A DNA stretch of 64,000 nucleotides from Molanna angustata (Eukaryota; Arthropoda; Insecta; Trichoptera; Molannidae), in contig OY754972.1 in the NCBI GenBank assembly GCA_963576475.1, positions 10,747,062 through 10,811,061 on the forward strand, written 5' to 3'. Positions within the stretch are counted from its first letter, which is position 1. Each line of letters starts with the position of its first letter. Below, piece by piece: positions 23,501-38,500 of the stretch. The notes under the pieces were generated by a model. That model worked only from the letters and a program-made list of their open reading frames with translations. It was not told the DNA's origin and ran no database searches. The translations under genes were made by a program, and so were the position numbers.

Positions 23501-26500
23501 ATTAATATCAGATATTTTGAATAATATTGTTGTATATTATTGATATCAATTATATATTTCCATATGAGGGAACAATTAATCCATCTTCTTTTGTATAATT
23601 TTTAATATGTTTGTATATTATTCAACTGTGTTTTGGTCAAAGGTATTTTATCACACATTTAGGTCCAAATTGGTTTTATTGTTTCAAATAAATTTGTTGT
23701 GACATTGTGACCAAATGATATATGTCACAAACATCAATAATGACAAATAAAACTATTTAAACTAGCATGTTACACATGAGATCCAACTGTCGATGGCGAT
23801 AGTATGTTTTATTGATGAATATGTACCAAACTATTAAACCTCAAATTCAAATAATTGAATATTTTAAGACATTTTGTTTTTCTATAAAAGACATGTATAT
23901 CAGGATAGGATAGTTTATAAGTCAGTCCTTTTTCGAATATGTAAATAGCTTGATGGTATGAATGTTTGTATGAAGATTAAAATTTAAGAGTGCCCGTAGA
24001 TATTGTGGTTTTTGCCGTACAAATTGAATGAAACAATGTTGTCACTAAATACAATTTTGTGACTGGAGTCAATATGAAGTTATATCTATATTTTAATTTT
24101 AAATTGGTTGCAGTAGAATTTGTAATTTAATTTTATAATTTCAGGTGATGATTGGTACGCTGTTTGCAGAACTGAGAGTTCATTGATTGTGTGTGATTTG
24201 GCCAGATCATTAAGTAGTGAGGTATCACCTTTTTCTCTTCCTTATATACTACATAATATTATAATCTTTTTAAATTGCTTTTTAATTGTATCTTTTTTTA
24301 ATTGACAGGTTCCTTGGTCAGGATCTGGAGAGAAGTTTTTCTTTCAACACACACCCGTTTGTCTGGTACATCGGGCCGGCGAACTAACCCTCATCGAATA
24401 TGGCAACAATGGTATATTAGCATCGGTAAGTAATTACGATATTGTTTCCCGTAAATAACTTGAGAATTTTCGTTACGGAAGCAAAACACCTTCAACAGAT
24501 TAAGGCTCGGTGTCAAACGATGTAGAGTGAACCTCGTAAAATGGGGGGAACCTATCTGAAGATGACATCCTATGTGACTGCGGCGCAACCCAGTATGAGA
24601 GTCACCTTCTGATATGCCCACTGATGGGGAAGGGATGCTCCCATGGGGATCTGATTGTGGCAAATGGCAAGGTGATTATGGTCGCCTCATATTGGAGTAA
24701 CTAACAGACATATTTGTTTTAAAAAAATGTTTATATGGTATTAAGCATGAAGGTATAATAGACTGGAGGTGCCTTTTGTACATTAACCTTTTTAAGACGA
24801 GCGTCATGTATAGATGCCCACCAGCCACGTGCCTAAACGCCGAGCGTCATCTATACATGCCCTCATGGCTATACACAATTGTGAACCTTCATATCTCAGT
24901 AAATTCATACTTGATTGAGACAAAAATTGGATGAATATTACTCCCATATATTTGACTTCAAGACATCTATCGGTGAATCAACAAAACAATTGTTAAATTA
25001 TTTAAAAAAATAAGAACTCTAAATACTGAAATTCATCGATCATCACCTTCGAAATTTACACTCTCCTGCGCTTTGTAAGTATCTAATACGCATGCACGTA
25101 GGAAAGAGGGATACTACGCCAGTTCTTTTTGTTGTTTCGCGCTGAACATTCTACTTTGAATTCTATCCTTACCAATACACAATCGGCGCATATTCCTTAT
25201 CCACATCAAATGCCGGAAGGATCATGTGACATATCTATGCCGCCATGTTCTTTTTTATATGGAGATAACTACGATAACATTATTCTTCATTTATCTTATG
25301 TTTATATTATGAAGTGTTCAATTTCATTGAGTATATGTGATCTTTTGTTTATCTTTGATCTTTTTATGATATATCTACATCATTAGATTTTTTTTTACCG
25401 TTATTATATTCAATTAAAACGAGATTTAAAAAAATATGTGTGCCATGCGAAATACTGTCCGTCCGTAGGTAATGCAAGTACTTGTACCTATCCGTCTTGA
25501 TTGGGCTAAAAAGGCGCCTTTTGTACATTAAAAATGCAATCAAATTCCCCCTAGTATGAATTTAGTCACAAGTTACAGTATTGACAATAATAAGTATAAA
25601 ATAAGTACTTTTTTTAACTTACGGCAATTTTTTTTTAATGGCAATATTGAAGTAAGCAAATGACCCTGAAGTTATAGATGGGCTCAAACCAGAAAAATAT
25701 TATTTTTTAAAATTGAATCTTTTTCAATTTACAAATATGATAAATGAACAAGCATAAATCTTTTTCAATTTACAATTATGATAAATGAACAAGCATATAA
25801 TCCATTCAAATATTATTAATTATTAAGTTATAGGTTTTTGTTTGTGTTATTTGTATATTAGCAGTGATCCTTTTAAGTTCACATGTACAAGATTTACCTA
25901 TCCATTTTATCAAATTTTTTTTAATTACATTGTTTCAGGTTAGAACGGAATTTATAAACCCACATTTGATCAGTGTTAGGATTAATGAAGGCCACTCTAA
26001 TATTGGAATGGACAACAAGAAACTGGCTTACTTACTAGACCAGAAGAGTGTTTGTGTAGTGGATCTCATAACAGGTACTTAATTAATTTTGTAGCAATAA
26101 ATTCTACTCCACATACAAAATGGAATAGTCTATTAAAGTCCTAATATTATGTCGGCTATCTCATTAAACATATAAAAAAAAGTCTAAAGCAAAATTATCT
26201 ATCTAATAATACCTGATTTCTTCTTCCTCTCCGTATCCTTTTGTTTTCCTATCATTGTTATAAACTTTTTCTGCTTTTCTTTATTTTTGTCATGTCTTAC
26301 GTCATGACCTTATTCATAGTACATATTGTATTGTATATTAACATCAAATTTGGTTGGTTGGAAGAAATTGCTGTTTAGCAATAAACCCGCCAGTGTACTA
26401 ATTATGTGTACAAGAAAATACAAATAAACAAATAAAATGAACGGAATAGGATATTCCACCAATTCAGATGTTCCACAAGATTTTATATCCAAAGCAATAT

Positions 26501-29500
26501 ATATTTATTTTGATTAAAAAGTCTTATTTTTTGGCTTTATAGAAACCAACAATATTGTTATTAATGAATTCGTATTGGTTATCTTTATTTTGCATAATTT
26601 TGTATTGTCATAGTTGAATTGTTTAAATAAACATTCAAGTTAATTGATATTTTCTTCCAATTAACACTACGATTCTCGGGGTGCCATGAAATAAGAAGAG
26701 TAATTCAATATAGAAATTTATTAAAAGTACATTTGTGAATTTATTATAAATAAATAAATGAGTCTAATTACATTTAATATCTTACAAGTATAGTGTGAGG
26801 TATAACTTATTGCTACCGAATATATCAAAAGAACGATTCTGTCGCTAAACCAACACATTGCCGGCATCATTCAGTTTACGAAAAACCAATATGAGAATCT
26901 TCATTTACTTCACCCATTTACCACACCATAGCTGTGTAAAAAAATATTTTTCCATAAACAGGGTCTCAAGTGGCTCAGTCTCGTCTGGAGGCTCGAGTTG
27001 ATTGGTTGGAGTTGAGTGAAACAGCTCACGTACTACTTTTGAGAGACAGACGGAGAAGGCTCTTAATGTTGGATATGGCTACTGGAAGAATGGTTCGTTT
27101 TATTCACATCTTTTTATGTTTAATCTCAATCTAATATTTGTCTAGAAAAATCAATTATATGTATTATATTGGCTAAACAATTTAAAATATCTTACATGAG
27201 CAGCTACAAAAGCAATCAAATGTTCTCTTATATTATCATTGTAGGAAGTAATTCTCAGTGGAGTGAGTTTTGTGCAGTGGGTTGAGGGAAGTGACGCTGT
27301 TGTCGCTCAGACATCAACTCATCTAGCTGTTTGGTAAGACATCAATTGGATAAATCAACTCTTAGTAATAAATCTTACAAATAATGATTGTTTGAAGGCA
27401 TTGAAATTTTCATTTTTTGTTTGATACTTGAGTCAAACATCTGCTTTACTTTGTATTGCCGACCGCCGTGGCACAGTTGGTAAGCCATTTGGTTTCTGTG
27501 CGGGCATCCTGGGTTCGATCCCCAGCAGAGGAGAAATTTATTTAAATTAGTTTCTCATGCTAATATTGCTTCTCTGGGATGGAAACGCTGGTTAGTTGAA
27601 AGAAATTGACATATGGCAATAAACTCACCAATTGCGCAGGGTGCAAGGAAGTGTTTATTATTATTATTATTGAGATAGTCAAATTTGTAAGTTGTGCTAT
27701 GTTAGATAGTCAAATTTGTAAGTTGTCTTATGTTACATAGTTAAATTTTTAAGTTTTATTATGTTAGATAGTCAAATTTTTAAGTTGTGTTATGTTAGAT
27801 AGTCAATTTTTTTTAAGTTATGAAAAGCATGGAAATAAAAGCGAGGCTTGCATTAGCTAATTGATGTAACTATGGGCTAACCAAACACCTCAAGTCAAGA
27901 CTAATCTTGCGAAATATTAAAGTCCTTAGACACAAAACTTTTCTCCGACCAGTTCTAACATACAGAGCAAAATTTTGGTGATAGTGTTCCTTGTACATTT
28001 TCACAAAGGAATAATCTAATGATAATTTGATTTTAGGTATTCAATCGATGAAGTAGGTTTGGTTGAGTTGATGGAATGTGGAGGGGGTATTGCCTTGAAG
28101 GTGGAAGTCGTGAATAACATTCCTAGGGTTGTATTGCAAGGAGGATCCATTTCTCATGTGTCCCTTGATCACGCCAGACTCAAATTTTGTAAGATTATTT
28201 TATATTTTTATACATTTTATATTAATATGTACCTACTTGTATAATGCCCATTTACTTAGGTTCGGTCGTAACGAGTGGTAATGAAACTAGTGTTGAGATC
28301 AAGAAAAGACTTGCCATGGCTAACATGTGTACTATAATTATTTGTTTCAATAAGTTTTATTTGTATATTTTATTTAAACTACAGTAGAATCCGTTTATTA
28401 CGACTTCCTTTATAACGTCCAACCGTTTTTAGCGACGTAAATGGCGTAACTAGGTATACATACATACAGACATACTATGAAAACATATCCGTATAATACG
28501 ACTCCGGTTTGTGCGACCAACCGCTTTTAGCGACCTAATTTTATAATAAATTGTCCGGTTAAAACAACGCACATAATTTTGTTTACATTAACTATGCACA
28601 GATAATGCCTCACCACCCTGCGTCCCGGCTTTCTCCTCTCTCCGACGCACGTGGATTGGCACGCATAAACCACAGTATCACAGTCAGTTAGTATATTTCA
28701 ACTATCGATAAAGTGGACACGTAATGCGCACTAAAATGAGTTCTGCGAAGCAAAAGTGTTTCTCAATTGAAGATAAATGTGCAATAATACACCGTTTAGA
28801 AGGTGGTGAATCTAATGTAACCCTTGCAATGGAATTTGGTGTGCCTCATTCTACAATATGCACCATAAAAAAATAAACATAAAATATAACCCCTGTTTCA
28901 TGCCAATGTTTTGAAACCTAAATGTATGAGGGCATCCACTCAAGAACAAGTAGATCAATTATCATTAAAGTTTTATCATATATGTATATGTTTAATTATC
29001 ATCAAAGTTTAACATTATGTAAGAATTAGTTTTATTTTCATAGAAATTAATCTATTGTACTTACACTATATTATTTTATAAGAATTACAGTAATATTAAT
29101 ATGTATGTATGTAACAAAAAAACAAGCTAAATTATCCAGTCGTTTTATACGTCGTCTGGTTAGTACGACATAATTTCGCCAGTCCCTTGAAGGTCGTTTT
29201 ATCCGAATTCTATTGTAGATGTATTCATTTTTATATGTTTTTACATCTAAAAAAATTATACTTACTACTACTAGTATTTACCTTATTTATAAACATGGAT
29301 CAAGAGTTGAACCGTGATTCAACTCAAATGTCAAATTGAACTGGCGCGGCGACGGGGGTAGTTTAATACTGTTTCAACTTGCCATATCACATTTTTGATG
29401 TAGTTATGATCCGTTTGAATAATTTCGATAGGCTTTTTTTTTAACATAAGATTCACATCTTATGTTAAACATATTAAAACCCTTTTGATCATTAGAATCA

Positions 29501-32500
29501 TTGATTTACGTTGAATTCAAACAAAAATATCAAATGTCAAATGGTGCAAGATAGGAATATCCTGTGGCGCATGTGTGTGCATACTGTTCTTTGATCATGA
29601 CAATCAACTTAACAAAACTAAATCCGGTGCGGTGGTATGAAATAGGGCTTAAAATCGAGTTTACCTGAAATGTGGTTCAAATATTTTTATAAATAAGGTT
29701 TCAGTTGAAGAATATGGAATAAGACTAAACCGGGTTCAACTGAATCGTGATTCAACCATGATTTAAGAAATCACTGTTCGTGTTTTTGTATTCAAATAGT
29801 TGTTTCACTGGCTAGCTTTATCTTTTTCTTCTTCTCCACTCCATCCTATTTCTGCAATCTTATCTAGCTAGCTTTATAATTTTCAAATAAAATAAACAAA
29901 TAATGTGAAATGACTTATTTCAACAGGTACAGCTTTAAGATCGGGAGACTTCTCTGGTTGTGAGTCCTATCTTAGTTCTCTCGGTGATGTTCCACAATCA
30001 CTCACACTTTGGCAACAGTTGGCCAATAAAGCTATGGAAATTGGTGATTTGAAGGTTTGTTTATAATATCTACATCATCGAATACCTTCAAATTCTTTCA
30101 TCTGAGACAGTTGAATAGTATCCACCAGAGATTACCCAAAAACAAAGATAAGACGCTTATAAATGCTTTTGTTGTGTCAAGGCTGGATCACTGTAATGCC
30201 ATTTATGCTGGTCTGGCCAAGTATTAGCTTGATAGATTGCAAATAGTACCTATTCAACGCAGCTGCGAGAATTATATATGGAGCTGATAAAAGATGCCAC
30301 AAAACACCTTTTCTTATAACAAACTACACTGATTGAAATGTCCAGAACGAGTAGACTATAAAGTGTGCCTGATGATGTTTAAGGCCCTGAATGACTTGGC
30401 TCCACACTACATCCAAGAACTGTGTCAAAAGAATGTTCCATTAAGAAGGCAGCTTACATTGAGATCACCTAGATCACAATGTACCAACTCATTAAAAGAA
30501 TTGGACATAGTCAATAAGGCGGCTTACAGTGTGAACGGGCCTTTAAAGTGGAATAAATTGCCCCCTGACATACATGGAGTTCAGAGCATTGACACTTAAT
30601 AATATGAAATACATGTCAGCTTGCACGGATTTGTGTTTTTATATTTTTTCAAATGTAATATTATGAGTTTTTTGCTCTACTGTAAAATTGCAATATTGAC
30701 TAACATGGTGTTAGACTGAATGGCAATATCAACTTAGACTGCCATGAAAGTAGCTGTGAACAAATATTAACAAATCAGAATGACAGTCTTATGAGATCTA
30801 CTTTATTTACATATGCAGATTATTAGATTGGAGTGGGACCCTTCGCCCACTCACTGCGACCATGTTTGATCTATTGTGCAAATAGGGCTCTGTTTTTTTA
30901 TTAATCGGTGGTTCCGTCCCTCATTGAATAAAAGATGGCGAAAATTGTGTTTATCTATTATTAGTTAATATGATTCATGAAAAGTGAGTTGAGCTATAAA
31001 CCAAATGGTTTATTAACTTTGAATTTTATTTGGCTACGCATGTATTTTTATTACTCAACACAGCATTATAAAATTATGTTATTTATAATTGTTTTAGATG
31101 GCTGTTCGATGTTGGAAGGCACTCGGAGATGAAGCCCGCAGCGCATACCTTTCTAGAACTCTAAATTTTGCCGAAGAATATGAGAAAGAAAATAATGAAG
31201 ACGGTATATCATTTCAATATACCTACATAATATATTTTTAGTCTTGACTACTATAAAATATTAAATATTAATTACTAAGTATTAATTTTTAATATAAAAA
31301 CAAATACACTGTTTTAATTCGGCATTTTTTATTGTTTTAAAACAGGATAACTGTTTCGCCCGGTGAAGGCCTATATATATTTACGCTCATTACATACAAT
31401 ATTAATATTTGAACAGAGGGATAATTTTATTTATTTATTTATTTTATGTAGCTTCTCGGGCAAATAACAGGTACTATGTCAAATAATTATCTAACACACA
31501 CCCAATAACAAGTTGCCACATTCTGGAGACTTACAATATTAATCGTCTCACAGATCCATACTGAAAACACATTTAAAAACTGTGTCTCCACCGAGAATCG
31601 AACCCGGGACCCTTGGATCAGCAGTCAGATACCCAACCAACTGAGCCACGAAGACCGATATAATGTTTTATTATGAGACATATTTTGATTACTCTTTTTT
31701 GTCAGCAGGCATGCTATCACCCAAAGTTCGGGCTCGCCTCGCTATTTTGAACTACGATCTGAAAACTGCCGAGCAAATTTATATAGAGGAACTTAAAGAC
31801 CCTTCCATGGCCATCACCATGTATACAAATCTTTACAAGTGGCCAGAGGCAATTGCTGTTGCCGATAAGTTGGGTTTACCGCAGGCTTCCACCCTTCGAG
31901 ATCAGTATATGAATCACTTGATATCTTCAGGTAATTATAATAATAAAAATAAACACTTCCTTGCACCCTGCGCAAGTGGCGAGTTTATTGGTGGCGAATT
32001 TCTTCCAACTAACCATTGATTCCATAATAATCTGTAATTTTTTTTATTATTGTTTAATTTTTACTATTAAACTTATCTCTCGGTATCACCTCTTCGTAAA
32101 TAATTTCATCTATAATATAACCAGACCAGTAATGTCCAATCCAAGCATTTCAAAGGAAGCCAAAATTGCCATACATAATGCAATTGTAGTGCCTACTTTG
32201 ATGTATGCCAGTGAAACATGGATATGGCCAAAGACTCATGAAAGTAGAATAAATGCTGTAGTAATGAGATCACTAGTATGTGATAGAACGATATATGATA
32301 GAATAAAAAATGAGGACATAAGGAGAGTATGCAAGATAAAGAAGGATATTATAAGTTAAATGAAAGCTTTGAGGTGGTTTATACATATTGAAAGAATGAA
32401 CGATTAACAACTGAAAAAAATACATGGGTGTAAGAGATGGAGTGAATAGCAGTGGTCGCCCCAGAAAGGGATGGCATGACTGTGTGAATAATATTTTAAA

Positions 32501-35500
32501 AGAAGGAAACAGAAGAAGCTTGAACAATCGACGAGCATGTATGAGAAGATGCATGGATGTAAAGGAAGCCAGGAATGTGTGCAAAAATAGAGGAGTATAT
32601 CGCTCGGTTCTCTCTTCTTACCCCGTAAGGCACATGGCATGATGGTATGTATGTATGTGGGATTGGAATTGATAGTATATGAAAACAAAAATATTTCCTC
32701 AACTTCTTTTATTCACAGAATAATATCTAATACTTTCTCCGGGTCTCCGCGCAACGCCGCTTGCACTTCAACTGGCGTCCCTTGAACAAGCTGCGCCTGA
32801 CTTCTGCTTCCACTCGGTGTTGCCAGATTTCCCACAACTATAATATAACCGTTGTCACTCACTGGTCCTATGATGCTGTAGTTTTAAAATGTATCACTGA
32901 ATAATTCATTATGTTATTCGAAAATCAACGTGAAGTAGCTTGTGATTAGATATACAAAATAATCTAATAAATACAAAATACATACGTTTACATATCTTTA
33001 ATATGGTTATCAATATTTTTGATAAAAATACATATCTATTTTTAAATGTTTTTTTTTGGCTTGTTATAATTAGTTTTTTTTTTAAGAATAAATATGTCTT
33101 GGATCATTCTCATTTATATTACCTTAACTAAGAAAATTCTTGTTGTTATAGATGAATGAAATCAATCAAGGCAGGATTCAAATCCACTTGCACTGGTTTA
33201 CTAATTCATGCCACTGATCCATATAAATTGGTTCAATTTGATCAAATTTTGACAGTGGCAATGTCCATTACACCAATTTTAAATTAAAACAAGGTATGTA
33301 TTTGATTTTGGTGATGTTTAAGGGGGTGAAGCCGAAGCAGCTACAATTCTTGTTGGGCGTGGAGATGTGCGCAGCGCCTTGCAGTTAGTGCTTGGAGCAG
33401 GCTTGGCGGGACATGCCGCCAGAATACTCAGGGATGCCCCTGCCCTGCTGGCTGACAGAGAGTGTCTCTCCTCCGTTCTTCAGGCACTTTTCAAGGTAGC
33501 AACCAAGATGGTGTTTGAAGGATTCATGCAGAATGGATCTAAACCAAAAGTTGACAATGTAGCTTTTAAGAAAAGGATATTGAAAGGCAGGAATTGAGGG
33601 AACGGTGTACATATGGCTGACCCGATCATTATTTTTTTTATTTTTGTACATAATATAAAAAGAGTAGAGAACGAATGGCTCGAGCAAGTACCCGAGTATA
33701 CGAATATGTATACTTGGGAAGCATATTTCAACGGAATGGACGACTCGATAAAGAGATAGAAAGAAGAGTTATGGCAGGAAACAGAGTGAATGGAGCACTA
33801 AGACCAATTATGAATGATCGCAACATATCAAAGGATGCCAAAGTTGCCATTTATAACGCCATCATAGTGCCAACCTTGACGTATGCAAGTGAAACCTGGA
33901 CATGGCAGAAGACGCATGAAAGTAGAATAAATGCAGTTGAAATGAGATAGTTAAGAAGAATTTGTAATAGAACGATGTATGACCGGGTAAGAAAGGAGGA
34001 CATAAGGAAAGAATGTAAGATGAAGAAAGATGTTATTACTAGAATGAAAGTGAACACATTGAGATGGTTTGGTCACATGGGGAGAATGAATGAGGAGCGC
34101 CTGACGAAGAAAATATACAGAGCGGAAAGGAATGGAATGAGAAGTCGGGGACACCCAAGAAAGGGATAGCACGACCATGTGAACGATATTTTGAAAGACG
34201 GAAATGTTAGAAGTATGAGCAATAATGAATGTGGACGAGACGAGGGATGCGTGCCAGGATAGAAAAATGTGGCGTGACGGTATGTATGTATGTATATTGT
34301 ACACTGACAGGTTTTCTTACTTGTGACAGGTACAGAACCAGATCTTAAAGTAAGAAAACATAGTATATGTTCAAAAGCATAAAGATTCTTTTTCTTCATC
34401 GTGTATTAGGTCATTTGACCTGGTTTGTCAAATGACCTAATACACATTTGATTGTGGGAGAAGGAGGTCCAACTGTCCTTTTCAAAACTTGTCAACTTCA
34501 GCTTGCTGTATACAATGTTATAGTTGTCATGTCTAAAAGATAGCAATGTCAAAAAACAATTTCATTTTTTAATGGCTGGTTTCCTTATTAAATATAGGTA
34601 TGAAAAAGTTAAGTCTAGCACCTGGGAATGGTTGCGTTTACCAGTATGCATCTTCCTTATAGGTGAAAATTGTAGATTTTAGTTCATTTGCGTCTTTATA
34701 AGTCCTTTTTCTGCTTGCATACCATCCATCTGATTACAATGAAACTTGGTGATCTGTTCAGCGCACACCGGGAAGACTTCTAAAAAAAAAACTTTTTTAT
34801 ATAATAAAGATAAATTTGACCATACACTAAAGTCTTCCACCCACACGCTTCAGTTTACGCTCACCTGAAAAAGGGAACAGTTGTTCCAAAAACATATGTA
34901 TTGAAAATAGTGAATAAAAAGTGGATATACAAGGAAGTGTATTTTTATTTGAAATTTAAATTAAATATCTGACTATTTGAAGAGTTGTCTATTGTATCTA
35001 TTGTATTTTATTCAAGAACGAACGTTGGGAACAAGCCGCTGAGTTGTGTGAGAGTGCTGGAGAGGCTCAGAGAGCTGTACAACTCTACGCTAAGGCTAAT
35101 GCTTATGCCAAAGCTGTCCAGAGAGCTCGAGTGGTATGATTTTGATTTATTTTATTTATTTATTTATACATCTTCTTGTACATAATATAAACAAATATAA
35201 TTGTACACTGACGGGCTTATTGCCACTAGGCAATTTCTTCCAACCAACCAGATTACAAAGTATGACAACATTGTGTATGTACAACAGCAAATAAAAAAGA
35301 GTAAAAGAAATCAAAGAAAATATGTATAACACTTAAATACTATTAAGTGTTATACGTATTATACATATTAAGTGTCAAATACTATTATTTTGGAAATTTT
35401 CTTGTTAAAGAGAATAGAAATAATGTTGTTTTTCATAATCTACATAGATATTTCGATAAAACCACATAGTTGTAGTATGATTCATTATCAACATAATGTG

Positions 35501-38500
35501 TAGTATCTATGATTGTTGATCGAAGATGATGAATCATTTTTAAAATGTTACAAATTCAAGGTGTCTCCCGAGGAGGTGACTGGCTTGGAGCAAGCCTGGG
35601 GGGAGTGGTTGGTGGGGAGGAGGCAGTGGGGGGCTGCTGTGGCACATCTCATTGAAGCAGGAGACTCTCGAGGTGCTCTGGCCGCTGCCATCAGAGCTCA
35701 ACAATGGGCCAAAGCATTACAGATCATACAGGTATGTAACAGCATTTCAATATTTTTTTTGGCTGACAACCTATTTCAACCTTAATGATGAATTGGTATT
35801 GAACGATCTTAATGTTATGATAATATGTAATATTTTTTATTCTAGGTGATCGATGATATAGATTCTGTTCAAGAATATTATGAGGTATTGGCTAATCACT
35901 ATGCTTCAGTGCAGGTAAGAACATTTATCTAATGTATTTGGTGTAGCAGGGAATTGCTGGTTCAATAATTTGATATGATTGTGTTATGTTTGAGATATTT
36001 ATGCACTGCAGTTCGATAACTTTGAACACCTCGTGTTGAAGCGATTGAAGCAGTAAAAAACTGTGTTGAAATATTTGTAAATTACGATATTATTGATCAA
36101 TTATGTGTTGAAGATAGCGGTCGCAGGTGTAACTAAATCAGTGACGGTTACACTTACACAGTAAAAACATGATGCATTTTTTCGAATGACAAGCGGAAAG
36201 TCTTTTGTTTTTAGGGTTGCCAACTCATAGGCGCGAATATTGTTAATACACAGTAGGTAGGTATACGGATTGTTTTTGACAGCGCTATGAGAATCGTTGA
36301 GAAGTGTGGATGATGATTACGAATCCCAGAAGAAGCCTCTTGATTGCCAATGGCTTAGTGTTTTGTTTCTTCCAGTGATACACAAAGGCACCACAATCCT
36401 TAGAATGCAGTGCATTATTATGATAATTTTTATAAATATCAATTAAAGGGCGTGAACAGTATTCTTAAATAAACTATTGCTCTTTTTTCGGACAGAAGAA
36501 AAACATGATACTCTATGGTCACTATGACTGTCCAGAGTTGGAGACAATGTTCTGTCACAGTTGGAACACTAACCTAAGGGGTCCTAGATTGAAGTTGAAT
36601 AGGCAAAAATTTTAGCTGAGCCCATGGAAACATTTGTTCAACAAAGTATGTTCACATTTTGATCAGGATTGGGATACTGCAGAGGCGTTGTGGGAGGCTG
36701 GTGGTCTTGTTGAGGAGGGGGCTCGTGCCTTGGGTGCTGTGGGACAGGGTGCCAGAGGTTTGACTTTAGCTCGTAGACTTCTCGGAACGCAAGCTGCTGT
36801 CAATATATTTCAACCGCAAGCTGAAAAACTCAAAGAACAAGGTACTTATGTTGTTGATTATTTATCAACTTGTTGCGCCCTACAAATATAAATATTGATA
36901 GAAGTCAATATCCATCGTAGTTTGGCAATAAATACAATGATTACCTTCACCAAAGATATTTTTTGAAAATATGTGCACAGCAGTTATACCACCCTAGAAA
37001 TGTATGCACATATGTCTTCTAGTGTGCTGCCGGTACTCGTATTATGTGTACAGCAGTTATACCACCCTAGAAATGTATGCACATATGTCTTCTAGTGTGC
37101 TGCCGGTACTCGTATTATGCGATGTTCTTCTTTTATTGAAATTCATTTTGTTGTTTTCATCGTAATGTTTATTATTATATTCCAAGCTCTAGTAAAAATA
37201 ACTTATTTTCATGAACAACAATGTCTATGAATAAAATATATAGAATTTTCAAAAAATTGGATTGATATGGAACTCAATAAAAAGGCATAATTGGTGAACG
37301 TTGCGCAAACGCATAAAGTGATCACGTAAACCACCCAATGACAGGTTGTAAGCCCTGTAGGTGCCTTGATTTCCTGGTTCTACCTTAATATTCCAACTTC
37401 GTCTCTATTGAGATATTAAAAAAAATGTTTATTTGAAATAAAATCTATTTGGAATGATTTGAAGGGAACTACCGTGAGGCGGAGAGTCTATACGTGGGAA
37501 TGGGAATGACTGACGCTGCCATAGCGATGTACGAAGAGGTGGGGCGTCATGCAGCCATGCTGAGGTTGGTTGGGGCACATCGCCCGCAGCTACTTGGGGC
37601 AGCTAGAAGACGCGTGGCTCAGGACTTGCATCAGGCCGGTAGACTAAAGCAAGCTGAACAGTACTACATACAAGCTGGTGAGGTTTTTGTTTTACTAGTT
37701 TTGTAGACAAAATTAAATTGTTCAATTTTAATCTAAGTCATATTTATTAGGCAAGTTTCATTTATATTCGACACATCTTAATAGAATAGTAATGTGTTCA
37801 GAGAGTTTTATTTACAGTAACCACATCTAAACAGAAAAGTAATGTGTTCAGAATGTTTTATTTAGAGTAACCACATCTACATAGAGTAGTAATGTGTTCA
37901 GGAAGTTTTATTTAGAGCAACCACATCAACATAGAATAGTAATGTGTTCAGAAAGTTTTATTTAGAGCAACCACATCTTCATAGAATAGTAATTTGTAAA
38001 TTGTATTTTGAGTAACCATTTCTAAACAGAATAGTAATGTGTTCAGAAAGTTTTATATAGAGCAACCACATCTTCATAGAATAGTAATGTGTATGGTAAT
38101 TGTATTTTGAGTAACCACATCTAAACAGAATAGTAATGTGTTCAGAAAGTTTTATTTAGAGTAACCACATCTAAATGAAATGGCAATGTTCAGAAAGTAA
38201 CCGCATCTAAATACCTCAAAATCAAATTCACTTATTTATCAAATCATGGACTTCCACTCCGATCTGCTGAACGTACAACAATATCCATCCCTATCCATAA
38301 TACAGAATTTCTCAGCTCTTCGTTCGAAGTACAATCAGCTAGATTATGGAATAGCCTCAGTCCGGATATTGCGTCGTCTAACTCACTTTGTATTTTTAAG
38401 AAAAAACTAAAGAAGGAATATTTATCCTTGAACACCTGATCCCGATTTCTTCTCCAGTCCTTACCCTATCCTTTTTTCTTGCTATGAATTATTATATTTT

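Noticed and set aside
33496..33597. In-frame extension of IFT172 exon 17 past the donor
   Set aside because: It reads 33 codons to a stop, but the junction to exon 18 preserves frame and family alignment, so this is intron.
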